Assembly (NCBI RefSeq): GCF_963422355.1
Contig: NC_085085.1
Span: forward strand, 14,058,985-14,122,984
Reading direction: 5' to 3'
Length of the DNA: 64,000 nucleotides
From: Corticium candelabrum
Taxonomy: Eukaryota > Porifera > Homoscleromorpha > Homosclerophorida > Plakinidae
Shown in pieces: positions 1 to 13,343 of the stretch (positions are counted from its first letter, which is position 1; each line of letters starts with the position of its first letter). Under the pieces are notes generated by a model that saw only the letters and a list, made by a program, of their open reading frames with translations, was not told the origin of the DNA and made no database searches. The position numbers and the translations under genes are program-made.

Positions 1-3000
1 TGACAGAGAGCCAAACGTGTCAGGCATGATGCTAACTAGACGCTGAATATCTTCCCATCCCTGGTCTGGAATCCATGAATGAGGTTTAGTACGGCGGCTT
101 TTCTCCAGTGACATGTTACCTTTCACAAAGAAATCCAGCTCATCGAGGTTTAATGTTCCTTCGGCTTCCTGAATTTTTATGGTCATTTGAAAAGAGAAGA
201 GAAGCTTGTGACTTTCAAACAGACCTGTACAAGCATAGTTGTATACGTTGTATGTCAGAGTATCAATTATATTCTTGAGTCGTTTCTGCAAAAGAGAATC
301 TGGAAGACTCTTTCGTAGTGAGTGATTGAACACTTCCAGATAAGCACTTAGTGAGTACTGGTACATTGTGTTAATAGCTGCCATTTCAGCTAATACAAAA
401 AAGAGTACAGCACCCCGACGAGCTGCAGGACGGTAGCCATCTCGAACCTTTTCAATATCAGCAGCTGTCACAGCTGATTGTCTCAACTTTGCAAACACTT
501 CTGTAGCTTTGGATTTGGTATCCTCCAGTGTCTGGACAAGTTCTGTGTTATCCAACATGTTTCCAGTTGAAGTAGCCAGCTCTCTCAAAAGGGTGTCCTC
601 CAAATCCTTCAAAAGTTTCTTGTTATCACTTGTTTCTTGAATTAGCTTTTCATGCTCTTCCTCTAGTTCCCGTCTTTCATATCCAACGATAACACTGAGT
701 AGTTGATCTTCCAATCCTTTCAGAGTGACAGTATAATTGATCACCATTGCCTTGCCAAATACGGCTGGAGTATATCTTGGATTGGCCAATTTGGTGTTCA
801 AGTAGAGTTTGAAGTTGGGGTCATAGTCGACTTCCTTGTCACCCAAGATAACAAAGCGACGATTTCCAGCACCTTTGATACTCTTCTCCAACACATTGTC
901 AATGACAGGATCAATGTATTCATCAACATCTTTGAAGAGAAAAGGAAAGCCATACTTAATTGCCAACTCCAGTTGCTTCAAAAAATCAGGATCATTAAAT
1001 GTGCAAACCTGTAGAAATACACGCTACTTTGACGTAATGAACCATAAGAAACATGTTGCACTTTACCTTGAGATTGTTGTTGGCTTCTTTCTTTCTAACC
1101 CAGTTTAGTGCCTGCTCCTGTGGATCAATGCATAAAGGAAATCGACTGGAATTAGTGGTCAAAATGCCATTCTGAATAGAGAGTTCATCAGGCGGCAGAC
1201 CTTCAGAGTTCCACCTACAAACAACAGCAGCTTGATTTGCTAATCTGATGACACAATGTACTATAATACAAACAAACACACGAGACTGATCAGGGAATTG
1301 TAGTCTTGTCTCACATCCAACAGTTCAAGACAAGTAATGTCATCACGTCAGTCTAATAATGCTAAAACTATTGAATTTCAGCATGCTTTCTGCCGTTACA
1401 TATTTATAGTGTGTTCAAAAATTAAGCAAGACACATACTTAAGTGTTTGCTCCATTCTTCAATACGATACTAATATAATGTGTTCATGTCTCACCTGCTC
1501 ACTTCTACTTCATTTGTCAGCAAGAATTGCAGTTTAAATGGCTGACTAAGTGGTATGTCTCTTGCCAAGATGTCTTTTTCCCACTGCTGGTGTATCAGTC
1601 GATACCGAAAGTCCCAGTTGAAAGCACCCAGATAGCTAAGAAAGCCTGCAGCAAGCAGGCAGTCTCCTAATAAGCGAATGCGTCGTTGTTTCAATTCTGC
1701 AAGCTCTTCACTCCACCGAGTCTTCTCTGATCCCAATCCTGATATGAGCTTGTCTGCAGCAATCAACCGTCTCTCCATAATTTCAGCTTCATTCTGCAAA
1801 GCCTGTTGCTCTTTCTTTGCATCTTCATAACGTTTGCCCAATGATTCAAGCTCTTGTTCAATGGCTTGTACTTCCCTTTGAATTCGATCCAACTCCCGTT
1901 TGCTTTGATGATATTGACGTTCAAGTCGTGCTACCTGGTCTCTCTTTGGTTTTATGTCACGAGCAACACTGCAGTACCCTACAACAGCCATAACAAATTT
2001 GTACATTCCTGATCCAGCACGACTAATCTCTTTCATTCGATCCACTGTCACATCCATTCTTTTAAGTAATGATTGTACAAGCTTCACTTGTCCTCCAGTG
2101 ATGTTATCTACATCCAACGTTTGCAGAGATTGCAAGAAGTTGGGATCAGACATCATGCTCTTGGCTGTCTTCCATGAAACTTCCTTGATCCCGCGCAAAA
2201 TAACTATGCACTCAGAAATGGTCTGAACAGGAAGTGGAGGTTTGGCAAAAGACCGAATCTCAGTGACATCTCCTCTGTCGAGATCACTCAATGCAAGGCG
2301 TGCCTCCTCAAGAGCAGGAAGAGCTGCCTGTAATGCAGTTTCTGCTTCAGATTTCTCCGCAGCTATGACAACATTCTGCTCTTCCAATTCCTTGTTTTTG
2401 GCCAATGCCAATTCCTGTTTCTCTTTTGCTTGAGACGTACGAGCTGTGATCTCTTCCAGCAGTTTTTCACATGCTTGTGTTTTCACAGTAACAGCAACCT
2501 TCTGATCTTCTAGTTTCTTGTTTAATATTGCCAGATCCTCTGATGCTTGGATAAGTTTGCTCAAACCACCATCCAGACGCTGACATTGCTCCAACACAAA
2601 TTTGTCTTTCTCCTCCAGCAGTCTAGTGTAGCTGTTGATAAAGTCCAGATAATTTTTAGGTGTCACATGATTAACTCTTCTCAATTTTTGCTCATACTCA
2701 ATACTAAATGTGCCAACTCTCTCATGTACAAAGACCACATGACTAACTACAGCTTCTCGACTACCATCAGGTATTTTGTCATTGTCTGCCAAAAAGTTAC
2801 TGGCAACTGCTTCTAATGCCTGCTTTGGCCATGGCATAAACCAGTCAATCACACAGCTATTGACCATCCCCGGAAAGTTCCTGCACCTTGTTCTTAATGT
2901 TTCTCCTACAGGTGACATAGCAAGCACAACATGTAAGTTGTTGGAGCATTTCTTTACAAAATGGCTCCATACAGTCTCACGGTTAGGTGTTAAACCCAGT

Positions 3001-6000
3001 TTTTGCACTTCATCGCGTATTTGACCGACTATTGCTTCTTTCTCATCATCAGCATACAATGCAGGGACCATGCCTGATGTGAGCATGTTATTGATAAGCT
3101 CCAGAAATCCTTCTTGTGCCACATGACCATCTGTAAATAGAAACACTACTTTCTTGTTCTCTATGCCAAGCTTGTTGTACAGAAGTTTCAAGTCTTCACG
3201 GAATTCATTCTCCCCATATCCACGACTCAACGTGATCTCAAACACATCACAGCCAGCAGTAAAGGCTGCAAGACGAGTAAGGCTTTGCTTGCCACTCCCT
3301 CCTACACCAACAAGGAGTGCATGACCTTGATCCATTCGTATAACACGATGTGCACGACAGAGATGTTCTAAAGCATCTTCAAAAAGAACGAGATTGAGAC
3401 GTGCCACTCTGTCATTGTAATCCTCCAGTATTTCTTCAAATATTGCCCTAGTAGCATCATAGTCTTGCAAATCTTCGTACACCCGTGAAAGATCAGGATT
3501 CAGAGCAGTACGAAAATCTCCATAAAGAAGAGGCTCTTCAAGAACAGTCTTCATATACTCTGCAAAATAATCATTCAGTAGAGTTTCAATGTGACCTTTG
3601 ACAACTTCTCGATCTTTATCATTAATGAGTCGATCATAAAAAATGCGGCAGCACTCATTACGCCACACTCTTACAAATTTCTCAGGAGAGTCAAACCTGT
3701 CTGTGACAGTGAGTGTTAAGCCATGGTAGATACGAGAAAGATCTCGTAGATTAAAGATGTAATGAAACTTGGATGGTGTAGGAGGAAGATCTCGTACAGC
3801 ACACTTGTACAATTCCATGGTAGCTTCAGTAAGAGGTTTGCAAAGCTGTTGCACTGCTTTAGGAAATGGCCTCAGATGGCCTTCCAAAATGCTATAGTAA
3901 ATTCGAAAGAGAGATTCTTCTGATGGGAATGTAACATGAAATACTGAAAAAAGAGAAATAAAGCGAGAATCCACTTGGTTCCTTCCACCTCCAGGCTTTC
4001 CCATAGCAGCAACATATCCAATGTCTCTGATGTACTTCCAGCCCAGATCTTTACCTCTATCATACATACCACCTTTATCAAGAAGAAGTTTGAGAAGTGC
4101 AACTGGCTGTTGAGTACCATATATGTCCACTTGTGGCATGTTCATGTCATCCACAAAGACAAGAAGTCTCTTTCCAGGTGGTGGACCATAAGAATCTTTA
4201 GTTCTCTTCTCAACGGTTGCTTCTAAGTTGCGTTGTACATCCATTGAAGTTGTACGAGAAGAAAAGTTGATGTTGAGAACTAGAGTACTTTCTGGGTCAA
4301 GCTTTCTAAGAAAATTTTGAGTTGTTGCTGTTTTTGATGTTCCTGTTTCTCCGACCAGTACTACTGGTCTACGTATTTTGACCATCAGGTTCAAAAGCCA
4401 AGTAGTACGAATAGTGTCAACAGTTGGAACAAGAATCTCATTGTATCTCTTCCGAGGTTCATGGACGTAGTCAGGCACCTTCTGCTTCCACGGTATCCAG
4501 AACAGCTCTTCGAAATCAAAATAATATTCAAATAGCGTGTCTTCCTTGCTGGGCATTTCAGTGGATGGACAAGTGTCACCATCATTCTGGGACAATCCTG
4601 ACAGACGCTTTACAAGACTATCAAACTTAACACGCCCATCCTCAAGTAAAGCAGCCCCTAGAGACCAAGTAAGAGCTTGCAAAAAGTAACACTCAAGCAG
4701 TGTGGGTCCAACACTGGTGTCAGACAAAGGCAAAAGAGCATCAAGCATAAATGTAAGCTGAGTGACCATATTCAGATCAGTGAGAGGAACAATCATTTTC
4801 AGTTTCTCACCTGGTCTGCCATCTACAATGCCTTCCATGATCAAACCCATACAAGCAGGAACATACTTCTTGAACAAAACACAGAGGGCATCTTTGTCAG
4901 TCTTACGGCTATTGGTCCACTTCTCCCAATATGGTTCATACTGGAGATCTTTAGGATCAACATAAACCATGCCACAACGGGAAACAGTAGCTGGAGAAGC
5001 ATACTGGAGATCAGCTACTTCAACAAGAAGAGAACAGTGCTTCTGGAGGCGAATACGTTCTCCATTGGCCAAAGTGAGTAGCTTGTTATCATCCATAACT
5101 GAATTCATATTCTCCACCCACAGGGCATCCACATCACCATCAAATACAATATATTTGCGTTCCTGTTTATCGGTTGGTTTGTTAATCTCACGAAAGATGT
5201 TGGAAAGAAGACCATCTGTCCAATCACGAGTAACAGGATCCAGAATACCATATAATTCAATAACTGTGACAGCTTTGGGGTTCATAACATAAAGTCTGGT
5301 TGTAAGGTTAAGCCTTGTTTGAGCTTGAGCCAACGTGTTAATGACAACAGATTTCCCTCCTCCTGTTGGTCCAACTACCATGCAAGTGTGTCGAGTCAAC
5401 ATGGTCTCATACAACTGCACCACTTTGTCTGCTTGTTGTGGAAGAGGCACATAGCCATTATCCACAAGAACTTGCTCAACAGCATCATTAAACTTTGGGT
5501 AGCGAACACGAGGACAATCTAAACCCGGAAAAAGATCCGCAATGAGTCCTCTAAAGAGTGGAACATCTTCATAAACAAATTTAGGCAAATTCATATCACG
5601 TAAAGCACGCATTAGCACTACATCTTCATTTAGGTCTGGAGATCCTCGTTTCAACTCACCAGCCATCACCAACACAGCCTTCAGTGCCCTCAGACCAAAG
5701 TCATAGTGATATTGGCGAGAAAGTTGTTCTTTTGCAAGCTTGTAAAGTACAGTCATCTTCTTAGCAAGCACTCGAGCCATCAAGAATCCTTCTGAGAACA
5801 ACATAATTTCACAAATCTGCATCAAGTCTGGGACAATGACCACAACAGGTCGAAATAAAGCCTTCACACTTTCTGGCAGCTCAGTACGTCCAGCATATCC
5901 AGGATTCATTGTAATGAATATTCCCATACGATCATCAAGAGCAATTTCACTGCCTTCAAATTGGAACTTTTTCAGTCCATTCAGTAATCCATTCTGAATG

Positions 6001-9000
6001 GTCTTAATCTGGGAGCTTATGACAGAAAGAACCGAGATATCAATTCTATTAAACTCATCAAAACATCCCCATGCACCACACTGAGCTAATCCAGAAAATA
6101 TCTTTCCAACCGCCTTAAAATCCATTCCTTCACCACAGTTGGTCACAACACATAATAGACCAAGAGCTTTCGCAAGATCCTTCACAGTCTCTGTCTTGCC
6201 AGTACCAGCAGGACCAGCAGGAGCTCCACCAAGTCTCATTGAAAGAGCTTGACTGAGTGTCAAGTAGATTCGATCTGTCAGTGGGGTAATAACAAGCCTA
6301 CCATTAAGGCCCATGTACTCATATCCATAGCCAAACTGACCAGTGCACTGACGAACAAACAGCTCATCCTCCTTTTTCTCCCAGTAGAATCTTAACTGGC
6401 TTTCCCACTCAAACTCTCGTACATCCATGATACTGTCACGAACAAACCGATCAACAATGTCTCGATTGTGAACTTCAATAATTAGCACAGTGTTGAACTT
6501 CTTACGATCATTCTTGCTCAACGGAGAGCGAACCTGAACAACCAAATCATCAATCTGTGAGTGCAGCTTCTTGCTGTAAATCTTCATGGCCATTTTATCT
6601 CCCTTTTTTACTTTTCGAAAGACATCCTCCACTTCCCATGTCCACCAAACCTGGTTAGCTGCCAATACAACCATTCCTTGATATAATTCCATCCACTTTA
6701 CCCTTGGCTGGTCATCAGCACAATATTTGAAGATTGCTTCCTTTGTCTTTAGTCGATTTGTCTTTCTCATTTCATTTAGTACATTTGTCATCCAGTCCTC
6801 GACACGACCTTCAGCAGCAACAGGAGACTTGAACTCCATTTCTTCCCCTTCACTAGACACCATGGCCTGAGCAATCATTTCTTGTGCTGTTCCAGAGGCA
6901 AAGCGAAGACTAGCAATGTTATCAAACATTTTAATCATGTGCTCCTGAACACATGTTGCCTCAGCACTACCCAAGATTGAAAGAAGTTCATCATCTGAAA
7001 TGAAGAAGAATCTCGGGAAGGCATTCCTCTTGCTATCCAAGTAGTCATTAAGACTTTTCTGGCAACGTTCCAGTCCAGTACTAATACTCTGTAACTCCTC
7101 TAAACGATTCTCAGCATGACAAGCTTGCAACACATTACTCTTTTGATTAGTTTCAGTCATGATTTTCTTGAATGTCTTGTCAATACTATCAAACTTCTTG
7201 GCCTCTTCTGGTAGCTGCATACGAATATCTCCACCAATGAAGATGCTCTCAAGATACATCCATTTTCGCTGCACAACCATCCACACATCCACCACTTCAC
7301 TGATGTGTGACAGTCTCTTTTCCCACCGTTGAACATGTTCAAGAAAAGGACCAACATATGATGACGCTGACATGCTCTGTATGTTCATTGCATTATCATC
7401 AAGAATTGTTGTTATTTCATCAACTGCTCCTAAAATAAACCCACGCTCCTGAGTTCCCTTCATGTATCGATGCACACTAAAGCGCATACTCTGCCAAGTG
7501 TCATTTACTTCCTGAAGGCCTTTCTCAATGCTCAACTCCTTCATGGCACTTGTTACAATGTCAGAAATCACCTCAGCAAAGTTGTGTAGCTCCATGGCAA
7601 ACAAATTCTGAAGTGTGAATGTCTCAGGGTTCATGTCAAAGTTTTTTTTTGTCATTTCCATCAGTTTCTTCCAGTGACGATCACGCAGTGCCTCATTCTT
7701 CAAGTCAGCAAAGAGTGGAATTGAGTCTTTGAATGCCTGCATTCGCTCTTGCAGCACATGAAACACAGGAAGTGCTCTTAGTTCTTTTGAAAACCGCCTT
7801 AATCGTCTCATGTATTCATCTATACCATCAGTCAATTGCTGGATGTCAAGATTGGCCCATAAAGTGTTAGACCATTCCTCACGAGCAGTCTTCTGAGCCT
7901 CATATAATTCAAACACTTTCTCCATGCCACTTAGCTCTTTCTGCATGTCCTGTAGCTGTGGGTACATTGTAATAGGTAACCCAAACAGTTTCTCAGCATT
8001 TGCAAGTTCCTGACGTTCACTCTCAAATTTCTCCATTTCCTGGAGCATGCTGGCCACTAGTTCGACTCCCTTGTCCAGGTCAGATCCAACAGTGCCAGGC
8101 CCTTCAGACTGAAAACGATTATAGAGAGCCTCAACATCTTTGGTAAACTCAACAACTTGCTCACAAGTGATCTCAGTAAATTTCTTTTTGACCACCACAA
8201 GACTGTGGTCAACTCTCCTAGCTTCTTGAAACAAATCATTCCACATATTGGTGATGCCAGAGGCTAGGACCAATTCGCTCTCTGGTACATTAATACCATA
8301 CACCTGCAACGTGCGATACCGCTCTTGTATATCAACATAGGAAAGCTCAACATCAAGTGACATGACATGTATTTGAGCAATAACGCTAAGAACAAACTTC
8401 AGATCTTCTAACGTCTCAGGAGCTCGTTTCAAATCATGGTCTAAACCATCAATCTTGCTTTTGAGTGCAAACAATGATAGTTTTGCAGATTCATTGAGAA
8501 GCTTTCCCAGAGATGTAACCCACGATTTTGCATGACTTTGAATTGTAGTAATGAGTGGCTGAAGTTGCAGTTGAATAAAGTCAATATTCTTTGTCTCAGG
8601 CTGACTTGACACTTCAACCACCATATCAGAATAGAACAGCAAGTAACTGTCAAACTGCACACAGCTTGGCTTCTTGGCAGCAAACTTTTCAAGCCGTATT
8701 TCTTTTTGCAAATGCCATAGAGCACGATACTTGTGTTTCCATCGTGAGAGGTACTTGGTCATTCCACCAAGCATCTGGGCTAGTGTTGTGCTGATCCTGC
8801 TTACTGCATCCAAAACACGAGGATGACTCTGTATGTCTTTGAGAAAACTGAAGACGTATGGTTCATCTTGGCCATCGACATGCTGTGGTTCACATTCAAT
8901 ACAAGTTCCATGCATCCAACGTTTAAACACATGAACACTCTCTACAGCATCACGAACACATTGAGTCATTAGCTTGTACAATTCTTTAGCCTGTGGTGAT

Positions 9001-11815
9001 GTGATTATCTCAGGAGCTGAGAGTATAGCATCGACTACAAAAAGAGGTGAGTCTCTCTCCAGTCGACTCAAAAACATTTCTAAGTTCTTGTACATCATGG
9101 TAGAGAGAGAGTCAAACACTCTGCGTTCCCAGTAGAGATAATATGGAACAAGACGGGGAGACTGCCCAGTGTTTGTGTTGACAACTAAACCTTCAACCTT
9201 GGTCAGGAGAGGACCAATAGCATGGTACTTTCTTGCAAGAGCATTAATTACCATTGCTCTGTTCTTCTCAATACAATCAAAGTACTCCTTGGCATCAGGA
9301 AGAGTGCCGGCAGTTCCAAGTGGAGGAGAACGAAAGACATCAGCTAGCTCGATCAGCTGTAAACGTACCTCAATATCATGTGCATTCTTGTGAATCTGAT
9401 TGACAAGAGACTCCATTTTGGTGATAGCCTGATCACATCGTGAGATGTAATCTGAGATGCCCAGTGAATTCCAATTCAATCGTTTACCCCCAGGACGAAG
9501 TACACGTTGCAGCTCGTAAAGTTGGTCACGAAGTAGCAGCTGCTCAGAAGGGGACAAAGAAGCACACGTGTCATGATAACGAGCAATTGTCTGTTTCAGC
9601 CCATCTACGTAGAAAATGTATTTGTCTTCTTGAAGTGCAACATTTCGAGCAAGTTCAGGCACCTGAAATCCAAGCTGTTCAAGATACTTTGTTTCAGTGA
9701 TGATCTGTTGCAATTCAACAGCAAAATTAACACCATATCGTGGACCAACTGTGTGAACCGAAGATGTGCTCATAATAGTAGCCACTTCTGGACTACCATG
9801 CTCTCCTTCTTTGCGACCAAGCTGTTCATCCGGCAACTCTACAAGAATTGTCCTCTTCAGGTAGCCACCTAGACTACCCTCAATGCTGGTCAACCAACTT
9901 TCAAATAAAGCATCTTCATATTCCTTAATGTTTCTTGCCACAAAGAGATATTTATTTTTTGCCATCACTCCCTCCTCACTTCCAGCCAACATGTCCTTCA
10001 TACTTTGAAATTTGAGAACAGTACGTTTGATGCGATAGAAGAGGGATCTAGACCAACTGATGGCTCCTGCAACCGGTGGTTGGTTTCGAGCAATTGGCGG
10101 TTTAGCCTTCTGTTTCTCAAACAACTCGTTTGTAGCATCAACCTCACGACAGAATGTCATAACAATTTCTTTAAACTTCATCATCATCTGCCGATTGATT
10201 GCCTCACGAGAACGAATATTCTTGAAGTTTTGTAGCATGTCAAATGCACCTTCTGCTGAGCGTAGGGTTTTAAATGAATCATCAATAAAGTGTTTGGCTT
10301 TGTTCTCAATTGCTACAACCTTCTGATGGAAGGTGTCCATCTTATGATTCCAAGCAAACTGATGTCGTTGATCAAAAGGGTCAAATTCCACTGTCAGAAG
10401 AGGAGCTTTCAGAGATTCTACTCTCTGTAGGACTTCTTCAATGCTTTTAGGATCACCAGTCACAGCTTTTAGTTCTGTACCAAAAATGTTATGAAACTCT
10501 TCTATGACTTGAGCAACATCATATAAACTCTGACAAATAGTGGCCATGTAATCAGTTTGCTCAAACAAACGCCTTCGATCAAACTCCCACCTTGCATCTC
10601 TACCTGATGATTCAATCTTAGCCCTTGTATCAAGATACGACTGCTTCCACACTTCTAAAGTTTGTTTTGCTTCAGAACATTTAAGTTTGATGTCGGATGG
10701 TGACTCGTGAAGAATTGTTCTGATGTTGATAACCCTGGCCACACGTTGGGATAGTTCCCATGCAACTCGTTCCATCAGTGGAACCATACGTTCATCACAG
10801 TTGTAATGACGTGAAATAATCCACACCATGCGGAGTGCATTCATCATGGATGGAATAGTCTCCATAATAATATGAAACGTTGCACCCTGAGAGATATTTT
10901 TAAAATGACGCTCAAGAGTTGAAAGAAAGCGAACATTGTCCTTTGCCTCTGTCTGGTATTTGTTTAGCTCACCAAGATTATATTCAAAGCTAGACAAACC
11001 AGTCACATCTGCTGCTTTCAGCACAGCAAGCATTTTTTGTATTGTGGGCAGCTGTAGCTGTTCCGATAAAACACTCAGAGCAGAGCATCTCTCTCGCCAG
11101 AAATCAACCTCAGCCATAGCACCATTTCCTTGAGGCTGACGTCTGATCTGGTGTTCAACTGCAGACACAATAGTCTTCTCCCAGTTCTCAAGTGCCAGTT
11201 CCAGTTGATACACCACCTCATTTTCCTTGCAAGCCTCAGCAACAGCTGGTTTAATCTCAACATCTGGAATGTCCAGCTTCACTTCTCCTTCCACTTGTCG
11301 AATAGTGTGACCCACTTGAGATAAAAATTTTCTCACATTCATGAGAAGTTCATCCCGAATCACAATCCTACCAACTCGAGCATCACTTTGCTGACTTTCT
11401 ACTTGTCTACCAGATGAGCCTCCTGCACCGACACCTTGAGAACCGAAGTATCCAAGATCAGGAATTCCCTGTCTTTGAGACATGGCTGACATGAGAGGCT
11501 CATACACCAGCTCTAGTACTTGTTCTAATGTGGACAATGGAGGAGCATTCAAGAGACCATACTCAAGATGAGTACACATTACATCATCTGCTTCATCGAT
11601 GCTGCTTGGCTTGGTCACTGGACCCTCATCATGCTTAATAAAATAGAAAGCATTCCCATCTGCTGCATCTTCTGGCAGGTGTTGCCATGCAATAAAAAGC
11701 TTCTGAACAATCACTGTCTCAATACGAGTCTGCAACATTCAAAACAAAGACAAAATAGTTGATGTGTGTATCAAATTAGTGACATTCTGATTTCTATCAA
11801 CAGTAGACTCATACA

Positions 11816-11879
<64 letters not shown>

Positions 11880-12645
11880 ACACACACAATACAAACTCTA
11901 GCAAGCTCCTGTAGCGCACATTGATAACAATGGATGTGGACTAATATAACTTGTAGAAGTAGATACGGAAACCTAACTTGTATCATTCTGTGTCTATATA
12001 TTGTATCTTACTATGCGTTCGTCCATGTAGACGTTTCACATACTGTATGAATTCAAATAAAAAAGCCACAACCGCCAATCTGCATGTTCAACTGGTGACA
12101 CGCCCACGTATAGAACAAACTTGAATTTCCTACTAGTAGTATACTCGTCTCTAACGTTTCTCACCAGCATAGCAGCCGCTGCAGCAGGCGTGTTGTCCTC
12201 TCCATTCCCCCTCCCCTCTCCCGGGGAAACACTGTCTCCACTATCAGCAGCTGCAGCAGAATTGGCAGTCAAGACAGAACTACTTGAACCTTCAGGCCTC
12301 TGTGGTGTGCCGGGAGCGTCAGCTTCATCACCTTCCCGATCGATTCCTACAAACAAAGAAGGCAACACCATCAAATGCACTCCCGTTAGTTAGCTAATGT
12401 TCATAGTCTAGTAACCTGGTTACTACACACTCACCCAGCTTTACTTCGATTTTTTCTTCAATATCAAGAGCATAAAACAACAGTGACAAGTTGTCTCTTG
12501 GAACTGTCTGATCTAAGAACTGCACAATGTCAACGCGGTTTTTTCCATTTTCCCGCCGAATGAGATCTTCGAACGCCGCTTCGCTGTTAACATTGAGTCC
12601 AAGACACACTTGCTTAGCTATCCATTGTATTCTTGTGTCGTCCAT
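1..12645 (-). CDS. DNAH10: Axonemal dynein heavy chain 10 (3' end off the window)
   Basis: Motor heavy chain of an inner-arm (I1/f type) axonemal dynein, which slides doublet microtubules in cilia. Exon 1 is 12645-12435 (starts MDDTRIQW), exon 2 begins at 12346 and ends near 12090-12075, exon 3 is 11729-1495, exon 4 is 1214-1067, and exon 5 runs from 1008 off the left edge. Exon 3 (10.2 kb) carries the tail, linker, AAA1-AAA4 and the stalk coiled coil. All four P-loops are visible: [30 protein letters not shown] and [10 protein letters not shown]. Later exons enter the AAA5 region. The exon 3-5 protein follows human DNAH10 closely, including the [14 protein letters not shown] stretch after AAA1. 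The exon 2 donor was not fixed: GT sites after RKFKFVLY or two codons later both give phase 0. AAA6 and the C-terminal domain lie outside the window. The intron between exons 2 and 3 holds a CA repeat. Confidence 0.96.
11812..11888. repeat. (CA)n microsatellite in DNAH10 intron 2
   Basis: About 70 bp of nearly pure CA dinucleotide lies between DNAH10 exons 2 and 3. Reading frames through it (runs of CV or HT) are artefacts. Confidence 0.95.
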
Positions 12646-13343
12646 TTTCAACGACGCACACTAGAGGCGACAACACGTTGTGCTCCGCAGTTGCCCGTGA
12701 CAACGGAAATGCGCAAGCGCGTAGATATACGTGTACAGTACTGTACCTCACACCTGCATCTGTTGTGTCGTCGTGTACAGATGTACATATATATATAGCT
12801 ATTGCAGCAACTAATTGTATATGTAATGTTTTGTCTATTCAAACATTATGTAATGAGATTTCCAACCATGTGAGCCTAACACATGTAAAGTCTCACCTTT
12901 CTCCATACCCCTTGGAGACAATTATGTTTACATAAATCATGAAGAAATTTGAATATACAATTTATGTGTACACTTATATATGAGGATAAGAATACATGTA
13001 GCTGTTCTCGAACAGAGATCTTTTTTCTCCTTGTAGGGGGGACTGACTGACTGGACACTTCTGTGAGTGTACTTACAACAATTTGAGGGTTTGAATATAT
13101 ATCACACATCAAACAAATTGTTAGTTAAACGAAAATACTTTTTTGTACAATAATGATGATAATGATGACTTGGAATGTCTTAATGCTCCTTTCTAATGTT
13201 TCTCTTATTAACAAAGTTTTGAGAAACATCACAAGATAACTGATGTTAACAAGCACATCATCCCACCCGTGGTTAGTCTCTGTTCTTACACACAACTCCA
13301 ATGCAAAAATACATTTCTGTTTGTAACAATATTAATTTTCTGT
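12646..13343. other. Intergenic stretch, DNAH10 5' side / CCDC92 3' side
   Basis: About 700 bp between the DNAH10 start codon and the CCDC92 stop codon, both genes on the minus strand. It must contain the DNAH10 promoter and the CCDC92 3' UTR. No conserved coding exon or recognisable element was found. Confidence 0.6.

Noticed and set aside
11730-11738. ATG at 11738 as the start of a 3,415-aa dynein
   Set aside because: The ATG lies in a TTGCAG acceptor; the coding exon begins at 11729 and upstream exons are visible.
12394-12651. Start of DNAH10 two codons upstream (reading ..KMDD)
   Set aside because: The upstream codon is TTG; the first ATG is at 12645.
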